A program made the position numbers and the translations under genes. The notes beneath the pieces are model-generated. The model had not been told where the DNA came from. It saw only the letters and a list, made by a program, of their open reading frames with translations, and ran no database searches. Of a stretch of 5,735 nucleotides of DNA, positions 1 to 5,557 are shown piece after piece. This DNA comes from Sphingomonas sp. OV641 (GTDB taxonomy: Bacteria; Pseudomonadota; Alphaproteobacteria; Sphingomonadales; Sphingomonadaceae), in contig NZ_FNZB01000023.1 in NCBI RefSeq assembly GCF_900109205.1, positions 1 through 5,735 on the forward strand, given 5' to 3'. Each line of letters starts with the position of its first letter. The stretch's first letter is position 1.

Positions 1-25
1 AGCTCACATATGCGTTCTTCATCAT
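1..25 (-). CDS. 5' end of a host gene, truncated by window edge
   Basis: Only the first eight codons are present (MMKNAYVS) before the window ends. The start is supported by GGGAGAG (minus strand, 37-31), 5 nt upstream of the first ATG at 25-23; a second ATG at 22-20 is also well placed at 8 nt. This is the best ribosome binding site in the window, which argues for a real gene. The MKNAYV opening resembles the N-terminus of thiolases/acetyl-CoA acetyltransferases (commonly MxxAYIVxxxRTP), but eight residues cannot establish this and I offer it only as a guess. It is the first host gene downstream of element 1, whose left tip lies 69 bp upstream. Confidence 0.5.
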
Positions 26-86
26 CGCTACTCTCCCGTGTTGATGCCGCCCGCCCGCATAAGTGCGCCGCGCCGTGTCGCGCGTC

Positions 87-94
87 GCCGGACA
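87..94. repeat. Target site duplication of element 1, left copy
   Basis: GCCGGACA lies directly outside the left inverted repeat and is identical to 3172-3179 directly outside the right one. Eight base pairs is the usual IS66-family duplication length. The perfect match shows that 95-3171 inserted as one unit and that neither end has rearranged since. Confidence 0.95.
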
Positions 95-121
95 GTAAGC
101 GTGGGCAGCAGACCGCCTTGC
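95..121 (+). repeat. Left terminal inverted repeat of element 1
   Basis: Begins GTAAGCGTGGGCAGCAG and is 27 bp long. It matches the reverse complement of 3145-3171 at 24 of 27 positions, with mismatches at repeat positions 11, 18 and 22. Homology stops sharply at the inner end. Its innermost base is the last base of the stop codon of the fourth gene, so that coding region abuts the transposase recognition end. Confidence 0.95.
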
Positions 122-723
122 TATTGAGTGCGGCTCTTTTGGTAGGCGAGTTTGCCGGCGTGGCGGCGGATGGCGATGGCGGCGACGGCGCGGCGGGTGA
201 AGCGTTCGTCGATGTCGTCGGCGTTGTAGGGGCCGCCATACCATTCACGTAAGCGGTCGTGTTCTTCGTGGCCGGGGTCGGCCATGGCATCGAGGAACAT
301 CTCGAACCCGGGCAAGCCGCCGACATCTTCGGGCGGGCAGCGCCGTTCCCCGTCGACGAAGCACGGATATTTGACGTCGGGTTCGCCGGGGCCGACCGTC
401 TCGACGGTGATGGTGTGCCGCCAGTCGTCGCCCATGTCGTAGGTATAGACGAACTCCCGCACGCCCCGGTTGATGAGCGTCGCGAGCTTCACGTTCTTTG
501 CAGCGGTCATGCCGCTCTCCGGCCACATTGGGTCGGGGATGCCGTAGCGCCGATCGGCGGCCTCGAAATGCCACAGATGATAGTCCTCCCAACCCATCGC
601 AGCCTGGACGATGTCGTGGAGCATCTTGAGGCTGGCGGTGGCCGGCACGTCGACCCGGCGCCAGATGGCGGGTTCGATGTCGTTGAGGATGATATGCAGG
701 CGGGCGATGGTCTCGACGCTCAT
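121..723 (-). CDS. Plasmid pRiA4b ORF-3-like family protein, IS66 passenger gene
   Basis: A 200-residue protein with family hallmarks throughout. Residues 8-23 hold the LHIILNDIEPAIWRRV segment, 35-51 LHDIVQAAMGWEDYHLW, 92-103 VYTYDMGDDWRH, and 127-140 RRCPPEDVGGLPGF, followed by an acidic/aromatic tail (DPGHEEH, WYGGPY). The C-terminus (178-198) is basic. No signal peptide or membrane segment is seen, so it is probably cytosolic. The biochemical function is unknown; some members carry the label TnpR resolvase without evidence, and no serine-recombinase motif is visible here. I chose ATG 723-721 because it overlaps the tnpC TGA as ATGA and starts just before the conserved domain; an in-frame upstream ATG at 759 would add 12 unconserved residues inside tnpC. 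There is little Shine-Dalgarno, so translation probably depends on coupling to tnpC. The TAG stop ends on the inner base of the left inverted repeat. Confidence 0.9.
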   Translation of the reverse strand: MSVETIARLHIILNDIEPAIWRRVDVPATASLKMLHDIVQAAMGWEDYHLWHFEAADRRYGIPDPMWPESGMTAAKNVKLATLINRGVREFVYTYDMGDDWRHTITVETVGPGEPDVKYPCFVDGERRCPPEDVGGLPGFEMFLDAMADPGHEEHDRLREWYGGPYNADDIDERFTRRAVAAIAIRRHAGKLAYQKSRTQ

Positions 724-2264
724 GCCGCCAGTCTGGCAGGTTCGGGGGACCAGTTCCACGGCATGAGTTCGTCCCAGCGGCTGGCTGGCCAGTCACCGGC
801 CACCTTGGCGATGACATCGGCGATATACGCCGGTGGGTCGACGCCGTTCGCCTTGCACGTCTGGATGATGGTGTAGATGGCCGCGGCCCGCTCGCCGCCT
901 GCGCGCGAACCGGCGAACAGCCAGTTGCGGCGTCCGACCGCGACACCGCGCAGCGCACGCTCCGCGATATTGTTGTCGATCTCCAGGCGACCATCACCCA
1001 GGAAGCGCGACAGCGCTAGCCAGCGTTTCGTGCCATAGGCGATGGCCCTTGCCATGTCGGACCTCGACGACAGGCGGCGCAAGCTGGCGTCGAGCACCTC
1101 GCGCAAGGCGTCGACCAGCGGTCGACTTTTCTCCTGTCGGGCTCGCCATCGCACGTCGGGTGGTTGGCCACGGACCTCGGCCTCGACAGCGTAAAGCGTG
1201 CCGATCCGCTCGAGGATATCGGTGGTCAGCGGTGTAGGCGACCGTTCGTGCAGGTCGAAGACCTTGCGCCGGAAATGTGCCCAGCATGCCACCTCGGTGA
1301 CGCCACCCCGATACAGTCCGTCATAACCGGCATAGGCATCCGCCTGCAGGAAGTTGCGGAAGCCGGCGAGATGAGACAGCGGGTGCGCGGCGGTGCGGTC
1401 TGGCGTGAAGCGATACCAGGTCGCGCGCGGCGCCGTGCTGCCGGATGCCTGGTCGTCGGCCGCGTACACCCATAACCGGCCAGTCGCGGTCTTGCCCCGG
1501 CCGGGGTCGAGCACCGGCACCGGCGTGTCGTCGGCATGGATCTTGTCGGCCTTGAGCACCTCGTCGCGGATGCGGCTGACGATGGGGTCGAGAAGTGCTG
1601 CGGCCTGTCCGGTCCAGCTCGCCAATGTCGAGCGGTCGATGTCGATACCTTGCGCTGCCATCATTTCGGCCTGGCGGTAGAGCGGCAGATGGTGGTCGAA
1701 CTTGGAGACGACGACGTGCGCCAGCGTCGCGAAGGTCGCCTTGCCTCTGGCCACAGCGCTCACCGGTGCGGGTGCCTGGACAATCTTCTCGCATACCCGG
1801 CAACTGTATTTGGGGCGGACGTTGCGCACGACGCGCCAGCGCACCGGCACAATGTCGAGCATCTCGTGTGTGTCCAAGCCGAGCGCGCGCAACGCACCGC
1901 CACAGTCCGGGCAGGTGCAGGCACCCGACGCCGGCTCGTGGACGACCTCCTCGCGCGGCAGATGTCCGGGCAGACTGCGGACGGGCACCGGCCGAACCGC
2001 CACGCCAGGGTCAACCATCTCAGGCCCAGGCGCATCGCGCTCGGTCTCGAGTTCCTCCAGCGCCAGTTCGAGTTGCTCAATCTCGCGCCCCAGCTTTTCG
2101 GACGACGCGCCGAACTGCATTCGCCGCAGCCGCGCGATCTGTCCGCGCAGCGTATCGATGAGCAGGTCGCGGGCGGCAAGCGCGGCATTGGCCCGGGCGA
2201 GCGAAGCCTCCAGCGCGGCGATCCGCGCGGTCGCATCAGCAGGGGAAACAGGCGCTTCCGACAC
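720..2264 (-). CDS. tnpC: IS66-family DDE transposase TnpC (element 1)
   Basis: A 514-residue protein, full length for IS66 TnpC. It catalyses strand cleavage and transfer at the element ends. Domain order: an N-terminal leucine-zipper-like coiled coil (about 11-76, ending with RLRRMQFGASSEKL and a glutamate-rich stretch), a zinc-finger-like segment (CPDC at 118-121, CRVC at 155-158), the DDE core and the C-terminal domain. Likely catalytic residues are D245 (HADDTPVPVL), D309 (LQADAYAGYD) and E435 (LEIDNNIAERALRG); the CWAHFRRK motif is at 327-334. Translation starts at GTG 2264-2262, since no in-frame ATG precedes the coiled coil, with only a weak GGA upstream. It lies 61 bp after tnpB and overlaps the next gene by 4 bp. 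No frameshift or missing catalytic residue is visible. Confidence 0.97.
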   Translation of the reverse strand: MSEAPVSPADATARIAALEASLARANAALAARDLLIDTLRGQIARLRRMQFGASSEKLGREIEQLELALEELETERDAPGPEMVDPGVAVRPVPVRSLPGHLPREEVVHEPASGACTCPDCGGALRALGLDTHEMLDIVPVRWRVVRNVRPKYSCRVCEKIVQAPAPVSAVARGKATFATLAHVVVSKFDHHLPLYRQAEMMAAQGIDIDRSTLASWTGQAAALLDPIVSRIRDEVLKADKIHADDTPVPVLDPGRGKTATGRLWVYAADDQASGSTAPRATWYRFTPDRTAAHPLSHLAGFRNFLQADAYAGYDGLYRGGVTEVACWAHFRRKVFDLHERSPTPLTTDILERIGTLYAVEAEVRGQPPDVRWRARQEKSRPLVDALREVLDASLRRLSSRSDMARAIAYGTKRWLALSRFLGDGRLEIDNNIAERALRGVAVGRRNWLFAGSRAGGERAAAIYTIIQTCKANGVDPPAYIADVIAKVAGDWPASRWDELMPWNWSPEPARLAA

Positions 2265-2325
2265 TCCGTTTCCATAGCAGATTGCAGGTCGGCGAGCGAG
2301 AGAAAGTGGCGCAAAACCGCCGTTC

Positions 2326-2679
2326 CTACCCTGCCAGCGTCGGCGTGAACGTCCGCTCGGGGCGCCGCCAGTCGATGCCTTCCAGCAGCATCGACAATTG
2401 CGCTGGCGTCAGCGTCACCGTGCCGGTCGCTGTCACTGGCCAGACGAAACGGCCACGGTCGAGCCTCTTGGAAAACAGGCAAAGCCCCTGGCCGTCGAAC
2501 CACAGCAGCTTGACCAGATGCCCCCGCTTGCCACGGAACGCGAACAAGCCACCCGAATGCGGGTTCTGCGCCAGCACCTGCTGCACCAGCACCGCCAAGC
2601 CATCGAACCCCTTGCGCATGTCGGTCACGCCGCACGCCAGGAACACCCGCGTCGGCAACGGCACTGGCACCGGGCTCAT
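2326..2679 (-). CDS. tnpB: IS66 family accessory protein TnpB (element 1)
   Basis: A 117-residue IS66 Orf2 protein, the usual size. The family core is complete: VFLACGVTDMRKGFDGL (12-28), LFAFRGKRGHLVKLLWFDGQG (45-65), KRLDRGRFVWP (71-81) and LTPAQLSMLLEGIDWR (90-105). It is required with TnpA and TnpC for efficient transposition in studied IS66 elements, but its biochemical role is not settled. The ATG at 2679-2677 shares ATGA with the tnpA stop, so the two genes are probably translationally coupled, and the N-terminus MSPVPVPLPTRV fits family alignments. The reading frame stays open further upstream, but that stretch is tnpA in another frame. It is not related to the IS200/IS605 TnpB nucleases that share the name. 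Confidence 0.95.
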   Translation of the reverse strand: MSPVPVPLPTRVFLACGVTDMRKGFDGLAVLVQQVLAQNPHSGGLFAFRGKRGHLVKLLWFDGQGLCLFSKRLDRGRFVWPVTATGTVTLTPAQLSMLLEGIDWRRPERTFTPTLAG

Positions 2680-3050
2680 CGCAGCACCGACAAAACCCGT
2701 GCAAGCACATCTGCATCCACGCCTGCGTCGACACTCACCCGCACGCCGCCCGGCAACTCGATCTGGATGAGCCCCGATGGATATGGCGCCGGCTGTGGCG
2801 CTGGCGGCGTCAGTTCCGCCACCTGTACCTCGGCAAATACCGGCAGCGACGGCATCGCCCCGGCCAACTTGCCTTCGCGCAGCTGCTTGCGCCACGTGTA
2901 GATCAGGCTGCTCGATACCTCGCGATGCGCGATGACATCGCAGACCCGACCCCCCGGTCGGAACGCCTCCGCCAGGATCTCCAGCTTCTCCGTGTCCGAC
3001 CATCGGCGCCGGCCTGACACCCGGCCAACCACCTCCATCCGACCAGTCAT
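2676..3050 (-). CDS. tnpA: IS66 family accessory protein TnpA with helix-turn-helix (element 1)
   Basis: A 124-residue IS66 Orf1 protein of the IS3/IS66 Orf-A helix-turn-helix type. RRRWSDTEKLEILAEAF (14-30) leads into a predicted HTH at about 33-57 (GGRVCDVIAHREVSSSLIYTWRKQL). A proline-rich linker (81-91) precedes the conserved C-terminal segment IQIELPGGVRVSVDAGVDAD (95-114). It probably binds DNA near the element ends or promoter. The start is uncertain. ATG 3050-3048 gives MTGRMEVV, ATG 3038-3036 removes four residues, and ATG 3125-3123 adds 25 unconserved residues. None has a strong ribosome binding site, and the first lies inside the arm of the perfect palindrome at 3041-3072. The stop overlaps the tnpB ATG. 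No convincing promoter was found; a TTGACG at 3112-3107 has no good -10 partner. Confidence 0.9.
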   Translation of the reverse strand: MTGRMEVVGRVSGRRRWSDTEKLEILAEAFRPGGRVCDVIAHREVSSSLIYTWRKQLREGKLAGAMPSLPVFAEVQVAELTPPAPQPAPYPSGLIQIELPGGVRVSVDAGVDADVLARVLSVLR

Positions 3051-3072
3051 ACGAGTGCTCGTATGACTGGTC
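3041..3072. promoter_or_regulatory. Perfect 32-bp palindrome over the tnpA start of element 1
   Basis: GACCAGTCATACGAG (3041-3055) is exactly repeated in reverse complement at 3058-3072, with a 2-bp centre (TG). As RNA it would form a 15-bp stem. On the minus strand the 3' arm contains the candidate tnpA ATG (3050-3048), and the second candidate ATG (3038) begins 3 nt past the stem. It could be an operator for a dimeric regulator or an RNA structure that hides the start in transcripts entering from outside, as known for IS10 and IS50. No T-run follows on either strand, so it is not a typical intrinsic terminator. The palindrome is certain; its function is inferred. Confidence 0.85.
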
Positions 3073-3144
3073 GTAGAACCCAAAACTTCCCGCACCGCCG
3101 CGCCCTCGTCAAAGGCGACAAGCATCCCTGCTACCGGCGCTACC

Positions 3145-3171
3145 GCAAGACGGCCTGCTGACCACGCTTAC
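3145..3171 (-). repeat. Right terminal inverted repeat of element 1
   Basis: Read on the minus strand it begins GTAAGCGTGGTCAGCAG and matches the left repeat at 24 of 27 positions. The 72 bp between it and the palindrome (3073-3144) should contain the tnpA promoter, but I see no convincing -35/-10 pair. The stretch does hold a short direct repeat GCTACCG at 3130-3136 and 3139-3145. Confidence 0.95.
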
Positions 3172-3179
3172 GCCGGACA
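3172..3179. repeat. Target site duplication of element 1, right copy
   Basis: GCCGGACA, identical to 87-94, directly outside the right inverted repeat. Confidence 0.95.
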
Positions 3180-3256
3180 GGCTAGCGCATCCATAACAGT
3201 CAGTGGATGATACGTGCGTAATCCATCCACCCCTCACCGATTCGACAAGCCTTGCT
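3180..3256. other. Host intergenic remnant between the two elements
   Basis: These 77 bp are ordinary host DNA left between the element 1 duplication and the element 2 duplication. Together with 26-94 they rebuild an intergenic region of about 152 bp. The stretch contains an imperfect dyad at 3203-3230: outer arms GTGGATG and CATCCAC, with an inner TACG-TG-CGTA offset by unequal bulges. There is no T-run, so a terminator is not supported; it may be an operator or RNA hairpin of the host locus. No gene is visible. Confidence 0.7.
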
Positions 3257-3264
3257 GCAGTTCT
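3257..3264. repeat. Target site duplication of element 2, left copy
   Basis: GCAGTTCT directly precedes the left inverted repeat and is identical to 5641-5648 after the right one. It has the IS66-type length of 8 bp and proves a simple insertion of 3265-5640. Confidence 0.95.
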
Positions 3265-3277
3265 GTAAGCGTCCGGT
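3265..3277 (+). repeat. Left terminal inverted repeat of element 2
   Basis: GTAAGCGTCCGGT, a 13-bp perfect match to the reverse complement of 5628-5640. The match ends abruptly (GAAGGCG inside on the left, CTTCTCC on the right), so this repeat is shorter than that of element 1. Confidence 0.93.
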
Positions 3278-3288
3278 GAAGGCGCACA

Positions 3289-4773
3289 TCAGGCAGGACG
3301 GTAGTTCCATGGCAGCAGTTCAGCGACCCGGCGTGCCGGATGGTCGGCGATGCGGCTGATGGTGTCGGCCAGCCAGGCTTCGGGGTCGACGCCGTTGAGC
3401 CTGGCGGTTTCCACGAGGCTGTAGATGCTGGCGGCGCGGTGACCACCTTTGTCGGAGCCGGCGAAGAGCCAGTTCTTGCGGCCCAGGGCGACGCCGCGCA
3501 GCGAGCGCTCGGCGGCATTGTTGTCGATCTCCAGGCGACCATCGTCGGCATAGCGGGTCAGCGCCGTCCAGCGGGCGAGCGCATAGCGGATGGCGACTGC
3601 GAGGTCGGAGCGCCGGGACAGCTTCGGTCCGGTCGCGTCGAGCCACTGGCGGAACGCATCGAGCAGCGGTCCGACCCGAGCCTGACGCACGTGCCGTCGC
3701 TCGTCAGGAGGCTGACCACGCACGTCTTGTTCGACGGCATAGAGCCCGGCGATATGGTCCAGCGCCTCGCGGGCGGTGGCGGAGCCGGTTGCGGCATGGA
3801 CGTCGAAGAACTTGCGCCTGACATGCGCCCAGCAGGCCACCTCTGCGATGCGCTCGCCATAGAGCCGGTCAAACCCGGCATAGCCATCGGCGTGCAGATC
3901 GCCCCGGAACCGGGCAAGATGCCCGGCGGGGCGCTCCCCCTTGCGGTCGGGCGCGTAGCGGAACAGCACGGCAGGCGGGGCCTCGCCACCAGCCCCGCGC
4001 TCGTCACGCACATAGGTCCACAGCCGCCCCGTCCTGGTGCGACCGGCACCGGGGGCCAGAACCGGTACGGGCGTGTCGTCGGCGTGGAGGGTAGAGCCGC
4101 CCATGACGTGACGCTCGAGCGCGTCCACCAGCGGATCCAGGAGCGCGGCCGAGCGCCCGACCCAGTCGGCGAGCGTGGAGCGGGCAAGGTCGACGCCCTG
4201 GCGCGCGTAGATGCCCGACTGGCGGTAGAGCGGCAGATGGTCGGCGTATTTGGACACCAGCACATGTGCGAGCAGCCCGGCGCCGGGACGACCGCGCTCG
4301 ATAGGCATGGACGGCAACGGCGCCTGCACGATGCGCTCGCATGACCGACAGCTCAGCCGCGGCCGGACGTGGCGCACGACCCGAAACGAGGCAGGGACAT
4401 AGTCGAGCTGTTCCGTGACGTCCTCACCCATGCGCCGCATGGCACCGCCGCAGTCGGGACAGACGCACGGTGCCTCATGCACGACCTCGGTGCGGGGCAG
4501 ATGGTCGGGCAGCGGCTGTCGATACGGCCTGGCGGTTTCCCGTGTCCGGGTGGCCGCCGGCATCGCCGCAGTGGCGGCTTCCGCCTCGCGCTCTTCCAGG
4601 CCGAGTTCCAGCTGGTCCGCCTGGTGCGTCAGCTTCTCCGACGAACGGCCGAACGCCATGCGCCGCAGCCGCGCAACCTGCATCCGCAACTGCTCCAGTT
4701 CGGCACCGGCAGCAATGAGCATGGCCTTCAGGAGGGCGATATCGTCGGGCAGCGAGGCGGCATCGGGCGACAC
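3289..4773 (-). CDS. tnpC: IS66-family DDE transposase TnpC (element 2)
   Basis: A 494-residue full-length IS66 transposase. Order: a coiled-coil N-terminus (about 9-65, with RLRRMAFGRSSEKL), a zinc-finger-like segment (CPDC at 105-108, CRSC at 142-145), the catalytic core and the C-terminal domain ending LLPWNYRPA. Likely catalytic residues are D232 (HADDTPVPVL), D296 (LHADGYAGFD) and E422 (LEIDNNAAERSLRG); CWAHVRRKFFD is at 314-324. The start is GTG 4773-4771, the first start codon after an in-frame TAA three codons upstream. No Shine-Dalgarno is visible, but TATAAA lies at 4784-4779, 5 nt before the GTG, and could be a -10 box for a leaderless transcript; no good -35 accompanies it. The protein is 20 residues shorter than TnpC of element 1, mostly at the ends and in short gaps, with no sign of damage. 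Confidence 0.97.
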   Translation of the reverse strand: MSPDAASLPDDIALLKAMLIAAGAELEQLRMQVARLRRMAFGRSSEKLTHQADQLELGLEEREAEAATAAMPAATRTRETARPYRQPLPDHLPRTEVVHEAPCVCPDCGGAMRRMGEDVTEQLDYVPASFRVVRHVRPRLSCRSCERIVQAPLPSMPIERGRPGAGLLAHVLVSKYADHLPLYRQSGIYARQGVDLARSTLADWVGRSAALLDPLVDALERHVMGGSTLHADDTPVPVLAPGAGRTRTGRLWTYVRDERGAGGEAPPAVLFRYAPDRKGERPAGHLARFRGDLHADGYAGFDRLYGERIAEVACWAHVRRKFFDVHAATGSATAREALDHIAGLYAVEQDVRGQPPDERRHVRQARVGPLLDAFRQWLDATGPKLSRRSDLAVAIRYALARWTALTRYADDGRLEIDNNAAERSLRGVALGRKNWLFAGSDKGGHRAASIYSLVETARLNGVDPEAWLADTISRIADHPARRVAELLPWNYRPA

Positions 4774-4833
4774 GCCCGTTTATACCAGAACAGTCGTGCC
4801 GATACACGCGAAAGCCACAGGAAACCGTACTTT

Positions 4834-5181
4834 TTACCAAGCCAATGTCGGCTGCGAGGACCGGATCGGATGCCGCCAGTCCACCCCTTCGAGCAGCATC
4901 GACAACTGCGCCGGGGTCAATACCGCGACACCGTCCGCAGTCGCCGGCCAGGTGAACCGGCCCCGCTCAAGACGCTTGGCATGGAGCACCAGGCCCTGGC
5001 CATCCCACCACAGCAGCTTGACCAGATCGCCGCGCCTGCCCCGAAAGGCGTACACCGCACCGCCGAACGGATCCTGGCGCAGCCGCTGCTGCACCAGCGC
5101 CGCCAGTCCGTCGAAGCCCTTGCGCATATCCGTGACACCGGCCGCCAGATACACCCGGACGCCGCCCGGCGGCCCGATCAA
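4834..5181 (-). CDS. tnpB: IS66 family accessory protein TnpB, probable TTG start (element 2)
   Basis: A 115-residue IS66 Orf2 protein with the full core: GVRVYLAAGVTDMRKGFDGL (7-26), AVYAFRGRRGDLVKLLWWDG (42-61), KRLERGRFTWP (69-79) and LTPAQLSMLLEGVDWR (88-103). There is no ATG or GTG near the expected N-terminus; the next ATG, at the M of TDMRKG, would remove conserved sequence. TTG at 5181-5179 gives (M)IGPPGGVRVYL, matching the usual family start, and overlaps the tnpA stop as TTGA, just where element 1 has ATGA. Upstream extensions in this frame (as far as 5421) are only tnpA read in another frame. The TAA stop lies 60 bp before tnpC. The weak start codon may limit TnpB synthesis or make it fully dependent on coupling to tnpA. 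Confidence 0.92.
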   Translation of the reverse strand: MIGPPGGVRVYLAAGVTDMRKGFDGLAALVQQRLRQDPFGGAVYAFRGRRGDLVKLLWWDGQGLVLHAKRLERGRFTWPATADGVAVLTPAQLSMLLEGVDWRHPIRSSQPTLAW

Positions 5182-5555
5182 GCGAACCCGGCCAGCACGG
5201 CCTTCAGCACCCGCGCGTCGATGGGAGGTGCCAGGCGGATGCGCTGCCCGGCCGGGCCGACCACCTCCACCACACCCGGTCCGAGCGGTTCCGGCTGCGG
5301 CGTCACGGAGACGTTTGCCACCTCGACCGGCACGAACGCCGCGCCCGGCAAGGCCAATGCTTCGCTCGCGCGCCCGTCGCGCAGCAGCGTGCGTCGCCAG
5401 CGATACACCAGCGACGTGCACACCCGGTGGCGCCGCGCCACCTCCAGCACGCTGGCACCCGGCATCATCGCCTCCGACACGATCCGCGCCTTGTCATCGT
5501 CGCTGTACCGTCGCCGCAGCTCAGTCGCTCTCATCTCGATAATTCGCGTAGCCAT
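5178..5555 (-). CDS. tnpA: IS66 family accessory protein TnpA with helix-turn-helix (element 2)
   Basis: A 125-residue IS66 Orf1 protein. RRRYSDDDKARIVSEAMMPG (14-33) leads into a predicted HTH at about 33-57 (GASVLEVARRHRVCTSLVYRWRRTL). A PQPEPLGPG linker (86-94) precedes the C-terminal segment VVEVVGPAGQRIRLAPPIDA. Its likely role is DNA binding in transposition or its regulation. The start chosen is ATG 5555-5553 (MATRIIEMRATELRRRYS). ATG 5534-5532 would shorten it by seven residues. A GTG/ATG pair at 5606-5601 would extend it by about 17 residues of unconserved sequence and leave almost no leader. None has a clear ribosome binding site. The upstream 73 bp hold a direct repeat and a dyad instead of a recognisable promoter. 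The stop overlaps the TTG of tnpB. Confidence 0.9.
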   Translation of the reverse strand: MATRIIEMRATELRRRYSDDDKARIVSEAMMPGASVLEVARRHRVCTSLVYRWRRTLLRDGRASEALALPGAAFVPVEVANVSVTPQPEPLGPGVVEVVGPAGQRIRLAPPIDARVLKAVLAGFA

Positions 5556-5557
5556 GA

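Larger units (their letters stand above)
95..3171 (-). mobile_element. Complete IS66-family insertion sequence with a fourth gene (element 1)
   Basis: A 3077-bp element bounded by imperfect 27-bp inverted repeats starting GTAAGCG, the usual IS66-family tip, and flanked by a perfect 8-bp duplication GCCGGACA. The minus-strand operon is tnpA (2676-3050), tnpB (2326-2679), tnpC (720-2264) and a pRiA4b ORF-3-like gene (121-723). tnpA/tnpB and tnpC/fourth gene both overlap as ATGA, and tnpB and tnpC are 61 bp apart. All frames are intact and the DDE residues are present, so the element looks capable of moving. The unusual part is the extra gene, which fills the space between tnpC and the left inverted repeat and accounts for most of the extra length over element 2. 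A perfect palindrome lies at the tnpA start. I cannot name the specific IS without a database comparison. Confidence 0.95.

Noticed and set aside
121..723. Site-specific resolvase (TnpR) label for the fourth gene
   Set aside because: Some family members carry that name, but no serine or tyrosine recombinase catalytic motif is visible and the residues match the pRiA4b ORF-3-like family.
259..876. A 205-codon plus-strand open frame
   Set aside because: It is antisense to the pRiA4b ORF-3-like gene and the end of tnpC. Both of those have clear family motifs, and long antisense frames are common opposite GC-rich genes.
1536..2348. A 270-codon plus-strand open frame
   Set aside because: It is antisense to the N-terminal half of tnpC of element 1, with low-complexity composition and no motif.
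3041..3072. Intrinsic terminator
   Set aside because: The stem is strong but no T-run follows on either strand, and the position at a gene start argues for regulation instead.
2676..3125. A longer 149-residue TnpA starting at ATG 3125
   Set aside because: The extra 25 residues are not family-like, pass straight through the palindrome, and the AGGG lies directly against the ATG with no usable spacing.
3340..4344. A 334-codon plus-strand open frame
   Set aside because: It lies wholly opposite tnpC of element 2, has no recognisable motif, and such mirror frames of IS66 tnpC are a typical false call.
4834..5421. A 195-residue TnpB of element 2 starting at 5421
   Set aside because: The first 80 or so residues are tnpA read in another frame, Ala/Arg/Gly-rich and unlike any TnpB N-terminus.
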